A stretch of 64,000 nt of DNA from NCBI RefSeq assembly GCF_002261355.1, contig NZ_NEVU01000003.1, positions 496,001 through 560,000 of the forward strand, in the 5' to 3' direction. Source of the stretch: Bordetella genomosp. 12. Its GTDB lineage: Bacteria; Pseudomonadota; Gammaproteobacteria; Burkholderiales; Burkholderiaceae_B. The notes beneath the pieces are model-generated. The model saw only the letters and a list, made by a program, of their open reading frames with translations. It was not told where the DNA came from and searched no databases. Shown piece by piece: positions 12,994 to 24,574 of the stretch (position 1 is the first letter of the stretch; the number at the start of each line of letters is the position of its first letter). The position numbers and the translations under genes were made by a program.

Positions 12994-13418
12994 CAGCGAC
13001 CTCCCGAAGCCGTTTCGGCCGCATCACGGCGTTCCAGATCGACCTGAGCGTCGCGGACCCGCTCCATCAGCTCGGCATCGCGGCCGAGTTCCTCGAGCGT
13101 GGCCGAGAACGGCAAGGGGCCGTCCACCAGCTCGCGGCGCACCAGGAAAAGCAAGGCCACGCCGATCACGCCATAGATGGCGGCCAGCCAACCCAGGGCG
13201 ACATAGCGATCCGCCGTGGGCCAGAAGGCCACCGCGATGGTCACCGTAAAGACCAGCACGGCCAGGGTGAGAAACAGCAAAGCGGCAAACGCCATGCCCA
13301 AGGTCTTGAGCAAGCGGAGTTTTTCGTGGCCAGCTTCCTGGGCCAGGAGTTCAAGACGTGTGCGGAGCAACCCGACCAGGCTGGCCGCTACGCCGAATAC
13401 CGAGGTACGTAGACTCAT
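12993..13418 (-). CDS. Holin-superfamily membrane protein (YqjE-like)
   Basis: A 141-residue protein with two adjacent hydrophobic segments (MAFAALLFLTLAVLVFTVTI and LGWLAAIYGVIGVALLFLV) between charged ends. This pattern fits the phage_holin_3_6/YqjE family. Despite the family name it is a chromosomal inner-membrane protein in proteobacteria, not evidence for a prophage. It sits between a DUF883 gene and a YqjK-like gene in one minus-strand operon. In enterobacteria the YqjD partner binds ribosomes at the membrane; whether that applies here is inference. Confidence 0.8.
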   Translation of the reverse strand: MSLRTSVFGVAASLVGLLRTRLELLAQEAGHEKLRLLKTLGMAFAALLFLTLAVLVFTVTIAVAFWPTADRYVALGWLAAIYGVIGVALLFLVRRELVDGPLPFSATLEELGRDAELMERVRDAQVDLERRDAAETASGGR

Positions 13419-13459
13419 GCAGATCGCCGGGCCTTCGGCGAACCGAAGGCCCTGCCCTA

Positions 13460-13777
13460 TCAGCGGCGGCTGATCAGCAAGCCGAGCAGCAGGCCGGTCA
13501 CGCCTGCGATGCTGATGGCTTGCCAGGGATTGTCATGGACGTAGTCGTCGGTCGCGCGGGCGGCGCGCCGGCCGCGCTCGAGCATGGCATCCTGGGCGTC
13601 ATACAGCGCCTCACGCGTGCGCTTGAGCGAACTCAAGGCGCGCTCGCGCAGCTCGGAAGCCTTCTCGCCGGACGAGGCAGCAGCCTCGCGCAGCAAGGTC
13701 TCGGCATCGTTGAGACTGCTTTTGACACTGTCAATCAGTTTGTCTTTGGCGATATCTTCAGATCGTTTCGCGGGCAT
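13460..13777 (-). CDS. DUF883 family protein (YqjD/ElaB-like)
   Basis: A 105-residue protein with a long charged amphipathic helix rich in Lys/Glu/Ala and a C-terminal hydrophobic anchor (AISIAGVTGLLLGLLIS) ending in two Arg, the layout of YqjD/ElaB. In E. coli these tail-anchored proteins attach ribosomes to the inner membrane in stationary phase. The ATG at 13777 is preferred over 13831 because a clear AGGAG precedes it. It is the first gene of the trio running to 12637. Confidence 0.85.
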   Translation of the reverse strand: MPAKRSEDIAKDKLIDSVKSSLNDAETLLREAAASSGEKASELRERALSSLKRTREALYDAQDAMLERGRRAARATDDYVHDNPWQAISIAGVTGLLLGLLISRR

Positions 13778-13865
13778 AGAGCACTCCTTTTGAGGTGTCG
13801 TTGGTAAAACCATCATACCAGCGCGTTTCAACTGGGCAAGCCGCCCGCGCGCCAGATACTTTCTG

Positions 13866-14579
13866 CTACTTGATTTCGGTGATCTCGACTTGCGATTTGC
13901 TGCCGGCCATGTCGATCTCCTGCTTCATGACGAGACTGACCGCGGGGCAATACCAGTCGGTCACGGTCGTGTTCATCCCGGGGATGGGCAAGGTCAAACC
14001 CTTGAAGGTCGCCATGGTGGGATCGCTATTGCGCGTGTAGCTGATCGGCCAGCAGGACTGCTCGCCCAAGGCCGTGGCGATGGTGCGCCGCGCGCCCACC
14101 GTCTTTTCGCCGATGCGCACCGTGGTGCTGGGCTGCCCGCCCACCGGCGCTTCCTTGCCGATATTGATGCGATAGCTGCCGCCAGGAAACTTCTGCCCCT
14201 GCCCCGTGACCTTGTCATAGGCGAACAAGCCCAGGATGCGCAGATCGAACTGCCCGTCCTTGGCCGGCGCTTCTCCCGCCTGCTCGTAGCGGCTGAAACT
14301 GGCCTGCCCGCTCTTGACCGTCATCAGATAATCCAGCTTGGATTTGCCGGCCGGCAGACCGGCATAGGCAAACGTGGCCACACCCTGCACGCGCGCGCGG
14401 CAGTTGTCGCCGTTGCTGCGGCTGACGTCACTGAAGGCGAGGTCGGCGCCCAGATTGATGTTGCCCGAGCCGGAAAACTGCAACTGACCGCCGTCATGCA
14501 TGAATTTGGCGTCGCACACGCCGGCTTGGGTGATAGGGGCGATGCCGGCCAGAACCAGCGCGAAAATCCAACGAGCCAC
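13866..14579 (-). CDS. Secreted protein of unknown function
   Basis: A 237-residue protein with a clear Sec signal peptide (MARWIFALVLAGIAPITQAG, cleavage near residue 19) and no further membrane segment, so probably periplasmic. The mature part is rich in beta-type sequence. It has four Cys that could form two disulfides (in GVCDAK, DNCRAR, QSCWPI and DWYCPA). I recognise no catalytic motif or named family. It appears monocistronic, and a terminator-like hairpin lies about 110 bases upstream of its start. Confidence 0.75.
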   Translation of the reverse strand: MARWIFALVLAGIAPITQAGVCDAKFMHDGGQLQFSGSGNINLGADLAFSDVSRSNGDNCRARVQGVATFAYAGLPAGKSKLDYLMTVKSGQASFSRYEQAGEAPAKDGQFDLRILGLFAYDKVTGQGQKFPGGSYRINIGKEAPVGGQPSTTVRIGEKTVGARRTIATALGEQSCWPISYTRNSDPTMATFKGLTLPIPGMNTTVTDWYCPAVSLVMKQEIDMAGSKSQVEITEIK

Positions 14580-14686
14580 CGTGTACTCCTGTAGGGTTGC
14601 GCCGTTTCCGGCGTCTTGCGCCTGATACTACACCGCTTGCAGGGCGTAAGCCCGGTATCTGCCGGCGCATCGGCCCGCCCATGCAG

Positions 14687-14728
14687 AAAAGGCGTTTCGC
14701 CCCGCCGGTCCCGGCGGCGCGAAACGCC
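14687..14728 (-). terminator. Long GC-rich hairpin with T4 on the minus strand, upstream of the secreted-protein gene
   Basis: Arms 14691-14708 and 14711-14728 pair over 10 bp, one mismatch and 7 bp around a two-base centre. On the minus strand TTTT follows. It lies 110 bases upstream of the gene starting at 14579. It may be an attenuator in that gene's leader, or a block to antisense transcription from the right. Confidence 0.55.
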
Positions 14729-14880
14729 CCTCTTGCTTGGTTTTCCCCTTGAGCCATCGCTGAGACGGCATTGAACGACCGTTGCCAGCCGCCTACCTCA
14801 GTCAACGCAAGCTTCGTGCCAGCTTGGCCTGGCCGACAGCGATCCGCCAAGCCGCTGATTCTTCGGGGTTTTCCGATAAC

Positions 14881-14941
14881 GGCACAACGCCACGCGCAGG
14901 CCGCTGCGGCATAACGGTGCCCGTGGCACCAAGGTTGTGCC
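14881..14941. other. Candidate three-way-junction RNA element upstream of cysG
   Basis: An outer stem GGCACAAC/GTTGTGCC (14881-14888 with 14934-14941) encloses two hairpins: CGCAG-GCCG-CTGCG (14895-14908) and GGTGCC-CGT-GGCACC (14916-14930). All arms are perfect. It matches no riboswitch consensus that I can recall, and the strand and transcription are unknown. Confidence 0.35.
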
Positions 14942-15065
14942 AGCGCGCCCCAAAACGGCCCTGCAAATCACTTTTGGCTATAACGATGGAAGGAATCAGA
15001 AGTTGTGGGGCTGAACCCCGCTGCCTATGATCGTCGGACGATAGCTGGGCGTGGCATTGAGGTTC

Positions 15066-16457
15066 ATGAAGCTTTTTCCGATTTTTTCCGATCTCCAGGG
15101 CCGACGCGTCCTGGTTGTGGGCGGCGGCACCGTCGCCACGCGCAAGACGCAGGCGCTGCTGCAGGCTGGCGCGCAAGTCACGGTGGGCGCGCCTGCCCTG
15201 GCCCCCGAACTGGCCCGGCTGGCTGAGCAGCAAGCCATCACCCACGTGGCGGGCGAGTTCGATCCCGCCTGGCTAGACGGGGCCTGGCTGGTGATTGCCG
15301 CCACCGATGACCGCGCCACCAACGCCCGCGTCTACGAGGCCTCCTGTAGCCAGCAGCGCTTTTGCAATGTCGTCGACGACCCCGCCTTGTCCAGCTTCCA
15401 GGTGCCCTCCATCGTGGACCGTTCGCCGCTCATCGTGGCGATCTCCTCCTCGGGCGTGGCCCCGGTGCTGGCGCGTCGTCTGCGCGAACGCCTGGAGTCG
15501 CTGTTTGACCACAGCCTGGGCGCGCTGGGCGAACTGGCCGCCCGCTACCGGCCGCGCATCCGCGCCGCCCGGGCCGACCTCGGCCAACGCCGCCGCTTTT
15601 ATGATTGGCTGCTCGACGGGCCGGTGGCGGCCGCCTTGCGGCGGGCCAAGCCGCAGCAGGCCGAAGCCCTGCTCGACGCCGCATTGGCGGCCCCGGCCAC
15701 GCCCGCGTCCGGCCGCGTGATTCTGGTGGGCGCCGGGCCCGGCGACCCCGGCCTGCTGACGCTCAAAGCCCTGCGTGCCCTGAACGAAGCCGACGTCATC
15801 CTGCACGACCGCCTGGTCAGTCCCGACATCCTGGCGCTCGCACGGCGCGACGCCGAATGCATCTCGGTAGGCAAGCGCCTGGGCGAGGACCACAACGCCA
15901 CGCAAGCCCGCATCCACACCCTGATGGTCGAGCACGCCCGCGCCGGGCAGCACGTGGTACGGCTCAAGGGCGGCGACGCCTTCATCTTCGGACGCGGGGG
16001 CGAGGAGCTCGAGCACCTGCGGGCGGCAGGGGTGGACTATGAGGTGGTGCCGGGCATCACGGCTGCGCTGGCCTGCGCGGCCTACGCGGGCATCCCCCTG
16101 ACGCACCGGGATCATGCCCAATCGGTGCGGCTGGTCACTGCCCATTGCCGCGCCGACGAAGACTCCCTGGACTGGGACGGGCTGGCACGGGATCGCCAAA
16201 CGCTGGCCTTCTACATGGGCGTAGGGCAGTTGGACAGCCTCTCGGCCCGGCTGATTGAACACGGCCGGGCCCCGGACACCCCTTTCGCGCTGGTCGAAAA
16301 TGGCAGCCGTCCGCAGCAGCGGGTGGTTACCGGCCTGCTGTCGCAACTGGCCGGCATCGCACGCGAGCAGGCCGTTGCCGCGCCCGCGCTGCTCATCGTC
16401 GGCGAGGTCGCGGCGCTGGCGGACAAACTGGCCTGGTTCGGCGCTCCGGCCCCTTAG
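15066..16457 (+). CDS. cysG: Siroheme synthase (precorrin-2 dehydrogenase/ferrochelatase fused to uroporphyrinogen-III methyltransferase)
   Basis: A fused enzyme making siroheme for sulfite and nitrite reductases. The product has 463 residues. The N-terminal part has the NAD-binding [13 protein letters not shown] and the [15 protein letters not shown] stretch of the dehydrogenase/chelatase. The C-terminal part begins near residue 215 with [15 protein letters not shown] and contains [17 protein letters not shown] and [10 protein letters not shown], the SUMT methylase motifs. The ATG at 15066 ([12 protein letters not shown]) matches the family start. It is convergent with upp, only two bases apart. 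Confidence 0.96.
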   Translation: MKLFPIFSDLQGRRVLVVGGGTVATRKTQALLQAGAQVTVGAPALAPELARLAEQQAITHVAGEFDPAWLDGAWLVIAATDDRATNARVYEASCSQQRFCNVVDDPALSSFQVPSIVDRSPLIVAISSSGVAPVLARRLRERLESLFDHSLGALGELAARYRPRIRAARADLGQRRRFYDWLLDGPVAAALRRAKPQQAEALLDAALAAPATPASGRVILVGAGPGDPGLLTLKALRALNEADVILHDRLVSPDILALARRDAECISVGKRLGEDHNATQARIHTLMVEHARAGQHVVRLKGGDAFIFGRGGEELEHLRAAGVDYEVVPGITAALACAAYAGIPLTHRDHAQSVRLVTAHCRADEDSLDWDGLARDRQTLAFYMGVGQLDSLSARLIEHGRAPDTPFALVENGSRPQQRVVTGLLSQLAGIAREQAVAAPALLIVGEVAALADKLAWFGAPAP

Positions 16458-16459
16458 GC

Positions 16460-17098
16460 TTACTCGACTTTCTGCTTGGTGCCGAAAATGCGGTCACCGG
16501 CATCGCCCAGCCCGGGCATGATATAGCCATGCTCGTTCAGGCCGTCGTCGATCGAGGCGGTATAGATGTGGACGTCGGGATGTTTGTCCATCACAGCCTT
16601 GATCCCCTCGGGCGCGGCCACCAGCGTCAGCGCGCGGATTTCGCGCGCGCCCGCCCGCTTGAGCATGTCGATCGTGGCGACCAGCGAGCCGCCGGTGGCC
16701 AGCATGGGGTCGACGATCAGGGCCAGACGCTGATCCAGCTCGCCCACCAAGCGCTCCAGATAGGTATGCGCCTGCAGGGTCTCCTCGTTGCGGGCCAGGC
16801 CCACCACGCTGACCTTGGCCCCGGGAATGAGGCTGAGCACCCCGTCGAGCATGCCGATGCCGGCCCGCAGAATCGGCACGACCGTGACTTTCTTGCCCGC
16901 GATCTTTTCGACTTCCACGGTTCCACACCAGCCTTCGACCGTGGTCGGCGCCAGCGCCATGTCCTTGGACGCTTCGTAAGTCAGCAATGCGGCCACTTCC
17001 TGCGAGAGCTCGCGAAAGCTCTTGGTGCTCAGATCGGCGCGCCGCATGATGCCTAGTTTGTGCCGCACCAGCGGATGACGGATTTCATGCACGGGCAT
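16460..17098 (-). CDS. upp: Uracil phosphoribosyltransferase
   Basis: Pyrimidine salvage enzyme joining uracil and PRPP to give UMP. The 212-residue length is typical. The family start [13 protein letters not shown] and the PRPP-binding loop [11 protein letters not shown] are intact, and the C-terminal [12 protein letters not shown] is present. The ATG at 17098 (MPVHEIRHP) is used rather than 17128 because similarity begins there. It is convergent with cysG with almost no intergenic space and lies 54 bases after dacB on the same strand, so cotranscription is possible. Confidence 0.96.
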   Translation of the reverse strand: MPVHEIRHPLVRHKLGIMRRADLSTKSFRELSQEVAALLTYEASKDMALAPTTVEGWCGTVEVEKIAGKKVTVVPILRAGIGMLDGVLSLIPGAKVSVVGLARNEETLQAHTYLERLVGELDQRLALIVDPMLATGGSLVATIDMLKRAGAREIRALTLVAAPEGIKAVMDKHPDVHIYTASIDDGLNEHGYIMPGLGDAGDRIFGTKQKVE

Positions 17099-17152
17099 GT
17101 CCGGATTCTCCAAAAATAAAATACTCAAAACCCGCGCCTGCGGGCGATACCC

Positions 17153-18619
17153 TTATTGTTCGGCGAGCCACGCGATGAGTGCATCATCGAATTTGCGCAC
17201 CGCATCGGCGTTTTCATGGTTGACCATGCTCACCACCACATAACGCTTGCCGCTGCTGCCCAACACATAACCGGCGATGGAGCGCACGTCGCGCAATGAG
17301 CCGGTTTTCAGATGGGCCATGCCCAGCGTGCCATTGCTCTTCATGCGCCGGCTGACCGTGCCATCGACACCGGCAATGGCCATCGACGCCAGATACTCGG
17401 GCATGACGGGCGAGCGCCAGGCCAGGGTCAACATGGAAGCCAGGCTGTCGGCCGACACACGCGCCTCGCGCGACAGGCCTGCGCCATTGTCGATCACCAG
17501 CTCGGGCATATTCAGCCCCTGCCCGGACAGCAGGCCCTTGGCCACCGCCTCGCTGCTGGCCACGGTCGCCGGACGGCGGCCGCGCTCGGCGCCCAGGGTC
17601 AACAGCAGGGTGCGCGCCATGACATTGTTGCTGCGCTTGTTGATGACCCGGATGGCTTCGCCCAGGGTCGGCGACTCATGCGAGGCCAGCACCACGGCGT
17701 CGGCCGGCACGACGCCGGCGCGCATATTACCCTTGAATGTGCCGCCCAGCTCACGCCACAGCAGCCGGAACACCGCATCGGTGTAATCCTGCTGCGACAA
17801 CGCCAGCCGGTACAGGCTGAACTCGCCGCAGGCGCCCGGCACGGAACCGGCCACCCGCAGGGTGATGTCCTGCGGCGTGACCACCGGCTGCGTCGTGACG
17901 TCCGGCCCGCCTTTGCAGCGGCCTTCGGCCCACTGGATATCGCCCTCGAGCCGCAGCCCGGGCACCGGTGGATCCACCGTGGCGACCCACTTGCGGGCCG
18001 CCGGATCGGGCGTGACCAGCAGGCGCAAGGCGCCGAAACCGACCATCAGCGCATCGGGGCTGGCGTTGTAGGCGCGGTCCGGCGCGCCGTCGAAAGCGCC
18101 CGGGTCGGTCGCCACCTGCCCGAAGATGCTGCGATCGACCACCAGATCGCTGATTTCCTTGACGCCGCGCAAACGTAGCTCGCGCAACAGCGTCCAGAGA
18201 TCCTGCAGCAGAAATTGCGAATCGCCGCCGCCGCGCCAGTACAAGGGGCTCTTGAGCACGCCATGCGCATCGGGACGGGCGCCGGGTTCGGTCAAGAAAT
18301 CGGTGCGCCACACATAGTTGGGCCCCAGTTCGGACAGCGCGGTCCAGGTCGTGACCAGCTTCATGACGGAGGCCGGGTTGCGCGGCGCCTTGGCGTTGAT
18401 GGCCACCAGACGCGGCCCATTGACCTCCTGCACGACGAGCGACAGCGCTTCATCGGGCAGTTTGGTGGCCTTCCAGGCCTGGGCCAGGCTGGCCGGCAGA
18501 CCCGGCGCGCTGGCCGCGCCCTGCGCATGCGCCGCCGAGGGCAGCCAGGCCGCCAATGTGAGTCCGAGCGCCGCCAAAGCGCGCCCCAAAGCCAAATATC
18601 CCATGGCCTGTAACACCAT
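17153..18619 (-). CDS. dacB: D-alanyl-D-alanine carboxypeptidase/endopeptidase (PBP4 class)
   Basis: Periplasmic low-molecular-mass penicillin-binding protein trimming peptidoglycan peptides. The product has 488 residues. A signal peptide spans about residues 1-33 (ends PSAAHAQG). Active-site motifs are complete: SVMK (Ser84), SNN in [10 protein letters not shown], and KTG in HLKTGSLRD. Between the first two lies the large insertion typical of PBP4/DacB. Possible starts are ATG 18646, 18619 and 18604; 18619 or 18604 gives the best signal peptide. It is divergent from queA. Confidence 0.93.
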   Translation of the reverse strand: MVLQAMGYLALGRALAALGLTLAAWLPSAAHAQGAASAPGLPASLAQAWKATKLPDEALSLVVQEVNGPRLVAINAKAPRNPASVMKLVTTWTALSELGPNYVWRTDFLTEPGARPDAHGVLKSPLYWRGGGDSQFLLQDLWTLLRELRLRGVKEISDLVVDRSIFGQVATDPGAFDGAPDRAYNASPDALMVGFGALRLLVTPDPAARKWVATVDPPVPGLRLEGDIQWAEGRCKGGPDVTTQPVVTPQDITLRVAGSVPGACGEFSLYRLALSQQDYTDAVFRLLWRELGGTFKGNMRAGVVPADAVVLASHESPTLGEAIRVINKRSNNVMARTLLLTLGAERGRRPATVASSEAVAKGLLSGQGLNMPELVIDNGAGLSREARVSADSLASMLTLAWRSPVMPEYLASMAIAGVDGTVSRRMKSNGTLGMAHLKTGSLRDVRSIAGYVLGSSGKRYVVVSMVNHENADAVRKFDDALIAWLAEQ

Positions 18620-18779
18620 CTTATGCACAAAGATGAAAGCATACATAAGGCGGACGCACTGCGGCGGGCGGTTACAGACGGGGGGTTGGGCGCGGGCGTC
18701 TACAATACCGGGTTGCGCGCCGCTGGGTTGCGCCGCGCCGATTCCTTTTTCTCCGGTCCTGTCAGGCCGGGATGACACC

Positions 18780-20956
<2,177 letters not shown>

Positions 20957-21109
20957 GCTGCCGGCGGCGCGTCCGTTCCCCGCAAGGCCCGGGCGGGCCG
21001 CAACATCGCTACAATAGCCGGCTACCTGTCCAAGGCTCGCGCGGGGGACGGGGACACAACAAGGCTTTAGCCGACAGCAAAACGCAAAACTCAACCAGGA
21101 GTACTTTCC

Positions 21110-21451
21110 ATGTCCGTGATCGACACCGCCGGCCTCGTCCTGGCCCAGGCCGCCCCCGAGGGCAACATGTTGGGCGGTATTCTGCCCATCGTCCTGATGT
21201 TCGTGATCCTCTATTTTCTGATGATCCGTCCGCAGATGAAGCGTCAGAAAGAGCACCGCAACCTGATCGCCGCCCTGGCCAAGGGCGACGAAGTCGTCAC
21301 CGCCGGCGGCATTCTCGGCAAGGTCTCCAAGGTGACCGACAGCTACATCAGCATCGAAGTGGCCGACCTGGCCGAAAAGCCTGTTGAAGTCACGCTGACC
21401 AAGGGTTCCGTGACCTCGGTACTGCCCAAGGGAACCATCAAGGCCCTGTAA
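21110..21451 (+). CDS. yajC: Preprotein translocase subunit YajC
   Basis: Small inner-membrane partner of SecD-SecF. The 113-residue protein has one N-terminal membrane segment (GGILPIVLMFVILYFLMIRPQ) followed by the typical cytoplasmic domain (EHRNLIAALAKGDEVVTAGG). A strong AGGAG sits upstream of the ATG. It is separated from tgt by 153 bases, which contain a TACAAT (21010-21015) that might serve as a -10, and from secD by a stable hairpin. Confidence 0.95.
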   Translation: MSVIDTAGLVLAQAAPEGNMLGGILPIVLMFVILYFLMIRPQMKRQKEHRNLIAALAKGDEVVTAGGILGKVSKVTDSYISIEVADLAEKPVEVTLTKGSVTSVLPKGTIKAL

Positions 21452-21460
21452 CAGTCGCAT

Positions 21461-21480
21461 AGGGCCCCGCAAGGGGCCCT
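21461..21480 (+). terminator. Hairpin between yajC and secD, without a T-tract
   Basis: Perfect arms AGGGCCCC and GGGGCCCT with a GCAA tetraloop lie ten bases after the yajC stop. There is no U-run, so it is more likely an mRNA stabiliser or partial terminator than a full stop. secD follows after 33 bases. Confidence 0.55.
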
Positions 21481-21513
21481 TGTCCGTTCCACCCCTTGAT
21501 TCCCTTGCTGGCA

Positions 21514-23394
21514 ATGAACCGCTATCCCCTCTGGAAGTACATCACGGTATTGGTTGCGGTCGTCATCGGCCTGCTCTATACCCTGCCCAATTTCTACGGC
21601 GAATCGCCCGCCGTACAGATCTCCAGCGCCAAGGCCACCATCAAGGTAGAGCCGGCGCTGCTTGAGCGCGTCGAACAGCTCCTGGCCGATGCCAAGCTGC
21701 CCGCCACCAGTGTCTACTATGAACAGAACGGCACGCTGGGCACCGTCCGCGCGCGCTTCAGTTCCACCGATATCCAATTGCAGGCCCGCGATCTGCTGGA
21801 CCGCAGCCTGAACACCGTCGCCGGCGATCCGCATTACACGGTCGCCCTGAACCTGCTGCCCGCCTCGCCGCCCTGGATGCGCTCGCTGGGCTGGTTCGAG
21901 CCCAAGCCCATGTATCTGGGCCTGGACCTGCGCGGCGGCGTGCACTTCCTGTTGCAAGTCGACATGCAAGGCGCCCTGACGGCCCGCTACGACTCGCTGG
22001 CCGCTGACGTGCGCTCGACGCTGCGCGACCAGAAGATCGACGTCGGCACGGTCGAACGCGCCGGACAAGCCGTGCTGGCCAGTTTTGCCAGCGCCGAGGC
22101 GCGTGATCGCGGCCGCGACATCCTGCGCAGCCGCATGGCCGACCTGCAGTTCAACGAGCGCGACGAAGGCGGCCGTTTCCTGCTCGAAGGCGCCCTCAGC
22201 CCGCAGGCCGTGACCCGCGTACAGGAAAGCGCGCTCAAGCAGAACATCAACACCCTGCACAACCGGATCAACGAGCTTGGCGTGGCCGAACCCGTGATCC
22301 AGCAGCAAGGCGCCGACCGCATCGTCGTGCAACTGCCCGGCGTGCAGGATGTGGCCAAGGCCAAGGAATTGCTGGGCCGCACCGCCACGCTCGAACTGCG
22401 CATGGTCGACGACACGCCGTCCTCGCAATCGGCCCTGGCCAATGGCACCGTGCCGTTCGGCCTGGAGCGCTATGCCGATCGCGACGGCCGTCCCATTCTG
22501 GTGCGCCGCCAGGTCATCCTCACCGGTGAAAACCTCCAGGATGCCCAGCCCGGCCGCGATCATCAAACGCAACAGCCGTCGGTCAACCTGACGCTGGACT
22601 CCAAGGGCGCCCGCATTTTCCGCGATGTCACGCGTGACAACGTCGGCAAGCGCATCGCCATCCTGCTGTTCGAAAACGGCAAGGGCGAAGTCGTCACCGC
22701 GCCGGTCATCCGCAGCGAGATCGCTGGCGGCCAGGTGCAGATCTCCGGCAGCATGAGCGCCGAAGAAGCGGCCGACACCTCGCTGCTGCTGCGCGCCGGC
22801 GCGCTGGCCGCGCCCATGTCCATCATCGAAGAACGCACCATCGGACCCAGCCTGGGCGCCGACAATATCGCCAAGGGCTTCTACTCGACGCTCTACGGCT
22901 TTATCGCCATCGCGATCTTCATCATTGTTTACTACCACCTGTTCGGCGTCTTCTCGACGATCGGCCTGACCTTCAACGTGCTGCTGCTGCTCGCGCTGCT
23001 GTCCATGCTGCAGGCCACGCTGACGCTGCCGGGCATCGCGGCCATCGCGCTCACATTGGGCATGGCCATCGACTCGAACGTGCTGATCAATGAGCGTATC
23101 CGCGAGGAGCTCCGGGCCGGCGCCACGCCGCAACAAGCCATCTACCATGGCTTCGAGCGGGCATGGGGCACCATCCTGGACTCCAACCTGACCACGCTTA
23201 TCGTCGGCCTGGCGCTGCTGGCCTTCGGCTCGGGCCCCATCCGGGGCTTTGCAGTGGTGCACTGCCTGGGCATTCTGACCTCGATGTTCTCGTCTGTCGT
23301 GGGCGTTCGCGCGCTAGCCAACCTCTGGTATGGCCGCCGCAAGAAGCTCGGCAGTATTTCCATCGGCACGGTCTGGAAGCCGGGCACCAAGTGA
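21514..23394 (+). CDS. secD: Protein translocase subunit SecD
   Basis: RND-type accessory subunit of the Sec channel that uses the proton gradient to complete export. The 626-residue product starts MNRYPLWKY with one membrane helix, followed by a periplasmic domain beginning at YLGLDLRGGVHFLLQVD. It ends with a membrane block containing LALTLGMAIDSNVLINERIREEL, the conserved RND motif. I prefer the ATG at 21514 to an upstream TTG at 21496. It is followed 57 bases later by secF. Confidence 0.96.
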   Translation: MNRYPLWKYITVLVAVVIGLLYTLPNFYGESPAVQISSAKATIKVEPALLERVEQLLADAKLPATSVYYEQNGTLGTVRARFSSTDIQLQARDLLDRSLNTVAGDPHYTVALNLLPASPPWMRSLGWFEPKPMYLGLDLRGGVHFLLQVDMQGALTARYDSLAADVRSTLRDQKIDVGTVERAGQAVLASFASAEARDRGRDILRSRMADLQFNERDEGGRFLLEGALSPQAVTRVQESALKQNINTLHNRINELGVAEPVIQQQGADRIVVQLPGVQDVAKAKELLGRTATLELRMVDDTPSSQSALANGTVPFGLERYADRDGRPILVRRQVILTGENLQDAQPGRDHQTQQPSVNLTLDSKGARIFRDVTRDNVGKRIAILLFENGKGEVVTAPVIRSEIAGGQVQISGSMSAEEAADTSLLLRAGALAAPMSIIEERTIGPSLGADNIAKGFYSTLYGFIAIAIFIIVYYHLFGVFSTIGLTFNVLLLLALLSMLQATLTLPGIAAIALTLGMAIDSNVLINERIREELRAGATPQQAIYHGFERAWGTILDSNLTTLIVGLALLAFGSGPIRGFAVVHCLGILTSMFSSVVGVRALANLWYGRRKKLGSISIGTVWKPGTK

Positions 23395-23398
23395 TAGT

Positions 23399-23426
23399 GC
23401 CGGGGCGGCGCGCCGCGCCGCCCGGC
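23399..23426 (+). terminator. Stable hairpin between secD and secF
   Basis: Six base pairs, one bulge and six further G/C pairs close a three-base loop, immediately after the secD stop. No T-tract follows, so it probably marks a processing or stability boundary rather than the end of the transcript. Confidence 0.5.
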
Positions 23427-23451
23427 TCCTGAAAAGACAGCAAGGCGAAAC

Positions 23452-24387
23452 ATGGAATTTTTCCGGATTCATCGCACCATCCCGTTCATGCGCCACGCGT
23501 TGGTGCTGAACATCATCAGTTTGGTGACCTTCATCGCGGCGGTGTTCTTCATCATCACGCGCGGCTTTCACCTGTCGATCGAATTCACCGGCGGCACGGT
23601 GATGGAAGTCAGCTACGCCCAGACCGCCCAACTCGACCAGGTTCGCGGCGTCGTCGGCAATCTGGGCTACACCGACTTCCAGGTGCAGAACTTCGGCACC
23701 TCGCGCGACGTGATGATCCGTCTGCCGGTGGCCCACGGCCAGACGTCGGCCACGCAGAGCGAAACCGTCATGGGCGCCCTGAAGGCCGCAGATCCCTCGG
23801 TGGAACTGCGCCGCGTGGAGTTCGTCGGGCCGCAGGTCGGCCAGGAACTGCTGCACAACGGCCTGATGGCGCTATTGGTCGTGGTGCTGGGCATCATGGT
23901 CTACCTCGGCTTCCGCTTCGAATGGAAGTTCGCCCTGGCCGGCGTGATCGCCAACCTGCACGACGTGGTGATCATCCTGGGCTTTTTCGCGTTCTTCCAA
24001 TGGGAGTTCTCGCTGTCGGTGCTGGCCGGCGTGCTGGCGGTGCTCGGTTACTCCGTCAACGAATCCGTGGTCATCATGGACCGGATCCGCGAAAACTTCC
24101 GCAAGTACCGCAAGGCCAGCGTGCAGGAAGTCATCAACAGCGCCATCACGCAAACCATCTCGCGAACCATCATCACCCACGGTTCCACGCAGATGATGGT
24201 GCTGGCCATGCTGTTCTTCGGCGGCCCGACCCTGCACTATTTCGCGCTCGCCCTGACCATCGGCATCTGGTTCGGGATTTACTCGTCCGTGTTCGTTGCC
24301 GCGGCACTGGCCATGTGGCTGGGCGTCAAGCGGGAAGACCTCGTCAAACCGGTCAAAAAGGCCGAGGACGGCGTCGAAACACCCTAG
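23452..24387 (+). CDS. secF: Protein translocase subunit SecF
   Basis: Partner of SecD. The 311-residue protein has six predicted membrane segments with the periplasmic loop after the first. It carries the family motifs FTGGTVMEV, VLGYSVNESVVIMDRIREN and TRTI-like SRTIITHGSTQMMVL. It is the last gene of the queA-tgt-yajC-secD-secF run and is followed by an intrinsic terminator. Confidence 0.96.
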   Translation: MEFFRIHRTIPFMRHALVLNIISLVTFIAAVFFIITRGFHLSIEFTGGTVMEVSYAQTAQLDQVRGVVGNLGYTDFQVQNFGTSRDVMIRLPVAHGQTSATQSETVMGALKAADPSVELRRVEFVGPQVGQELLHNGLMALLVVVLGIMVYLGFRFEWKFALAGVIANLHDVVIILGFFAFFQWEFSLSVLAGVLAVLGYSVNESVVIMDRIRENFRKYRKASVQEVINSAITQTISRTIITHGSTQMMVLAMLFFGGPTLHYFALALTIGIWFGIYSSVFVAAALAMWLGVKREDLVKPVKKAEDGVETP

Positions 24388-24405
24388 GCCGGGCCCTTTA
24401 CCCGC

Positions 24406-24442
24406 CAACGAAAACCCGGCCTGAGCGCCGGGTTTTTGTTGG
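24406..24442 (+). terminator. Intrinsic terminator after secF
   Basis: The stem AACCCGGC/GCCGGGTT closes a short loop and is followed by TTTTTG. It lies 20 bases after the secF stop. The A-rich left flank means it can also act weakly on the minus strand, downstream of the minus-strand tRNA operon. Confidence 0.85.
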
Positions 24443-24531
24443 CCACAAGCCGCGCACAAAGGCCAGGCCCCGATCACGCCGCGCACCGGCCACGGACCGC
24501 GGCCAAAGACCAAAACCGAAAAACCATAACG

Positions 24532-24566
24532 AAAAAGCCGCAAGGTCGTGAGACCTTGCGGCTTTT
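24532..24566 (-). terminator. Terminator of the minus-strand tRNA operon
   Basis: The inverted repeat AAAAGCCGCAAGGTC / GACCTTGCGGCTTTT ends in T5 on the minus strand, eight bases after the tRNA-Asp CCA. The same hairpin ends the two plus-strand tRNA operons. Confidence 0.9.
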
Positions 24567-24574
24567 GGAATTTT

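Larger units (their letters stand above)
14580..15065. other. 486-base intergenic region with two structured elements
   Basis: I see no protein-coding gene here. It holds a long hairpin at 14691-14728 and a three-way-junction-like set of pairings at 14881-14941, each described separately. It also has three ATAACG repeats (14877, 14911 and about 14980), and ends with an odd-length dyad ATCGTC-G-GACGAT shortly before cysG. The promoter of cysG and that of the secreted protein must both lie here. The TATAAC near 14979 is a possible cysG -10 without a convincing -35. Confidence 0.5.

Noticed and set aside
12993-13418. Holin-like protein as a sign of prophage
   Set aside because: It sits in a YqjD-YqjE-YqjK-like trio with no phage genes around; the holin name is only a family label.
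14881-14941. Cobalamin riboswitch before cysG
   Set aside because: GCCAC and GGTGCCCG resemble fragments of that aptamer, but no B12 box or correct order of conserved blocks is seen.
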